Shown one piece after another: positions 63,895 through 64,000 of a stretch of DNA of 64,000 nucleotides. The DNA lies in NCBI RefSeq assembly GCF_009761395.1, contig NZ_LEKN01000036.1:1-64000 (forward strand). The letters are read 5' to 3'. The notes below the pieces were generated by a model, which was given only the letters and a program-made list of their open reading frames with translations, had not been told where the DNA came from and ran no database searches. Within the stretch, counting starts at the first letter, position 1, and each line of letters starts with the position of its first letter. The position numbers and the translations under genes are program-made. This stretch comes from Ursidibacter maritimus (GTDB lineage Bacteria > Pseudomonadota > Gammaproteobacteria > Enterobacterales > Pasteurellaceae).

Positions 63895-64000
63895 TTTTTC
63901 CTCCGTTCAAAGTCATAAATAATAAAGGGTTATTATATAAAATTATGGGATAAAGAGTTTAATTTAGGTCAAATGAATAGTATATACAGGGCAAGATCGC

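Overview
The window looks like the chromosome of a member of the Pasteurellaceae from the Actinobacillus/Mannheimia side of the family. It has AT-rich DNA and many DNA-uptake signal sequences of the Apl type (core ACAAGCGGT or ACCGCTTGT, often followed by a T-tract and GCAAA). The genes are typical gammaproteobacterial housekeeping genes. The species cannot be fixed from the sequence alone.

Layout. 1-3543: the last 33 codons of tuf, then a 3.4-kb group II intron that appears to sit inside the tuf stop codon, with the tuf terminator behind it. 3667-7435: a YeeE/YedE-type sulfur transporter followed by two tandem three-domain rhodanese lipoproteins. 7509-9642: a mobA-mobB fusion (minus strand), yihD and dsbA. 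9701-12665 (minus): ddc and dat, the two enzymes that make 1,3-diaminopropane. 13154-21190 (minus): the classic rsfS-rlmH-mrdA-rodA-rlpA-dacA-ybeD-lipB-lipA cluster (cell elongation, peptidoglycan, lipoate). 21327-23994 (minus): an NhaC-family antiporter and ornithine aminotransferase. 24508-27126 (minus): hemB and tatABC. 27536-31871 (minus): miaB and the PTS genes ptsH-ptsI-crr. 32187: asd.

33614-42161 is the main accessory block. It holds an AraC-type regulator divergent from a TonB-dependent receptor, an exported Fes-like esterase, a periplasmic binding protein, two permeases and an ATPase. Together these form a complete catecholate-type siderophore uptake and hydrolysis pathway with no biosynthesis genes. 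42169-47300: fxsA, then ilvG-ilvM, an aspartate-racemase-family gene and ilvD. 47421-53747: ybaB, dppA, rplU-rpmA, two overlapping EamA transporters and obgE. 54245-62730: rpoB-rpoC, driven by a textbook sigma-70 promoter and a long structured leader. 62959-63894 (minus): a surface-type lipoprotein with seven 11-residue repeats and a TbpB-like C-terminal end.

The most notable points are the intron in the tuf stop codon with an unusually long 5' part, the periplasmic sulfur module with two inner-membrane-type rhodanese lipoproteins, an uptake signal sequence that became the linker of the MobA-MobB fusion, another that encodes the start of the esterase signal peptide, the structured leaders of dat and rpoBC, and the repeat-bearing lipoprotein. 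Start codons were moved from the longest-ORF start wherever a ribosome binding site or family alignment pointed to an internal one; those choices are stated.
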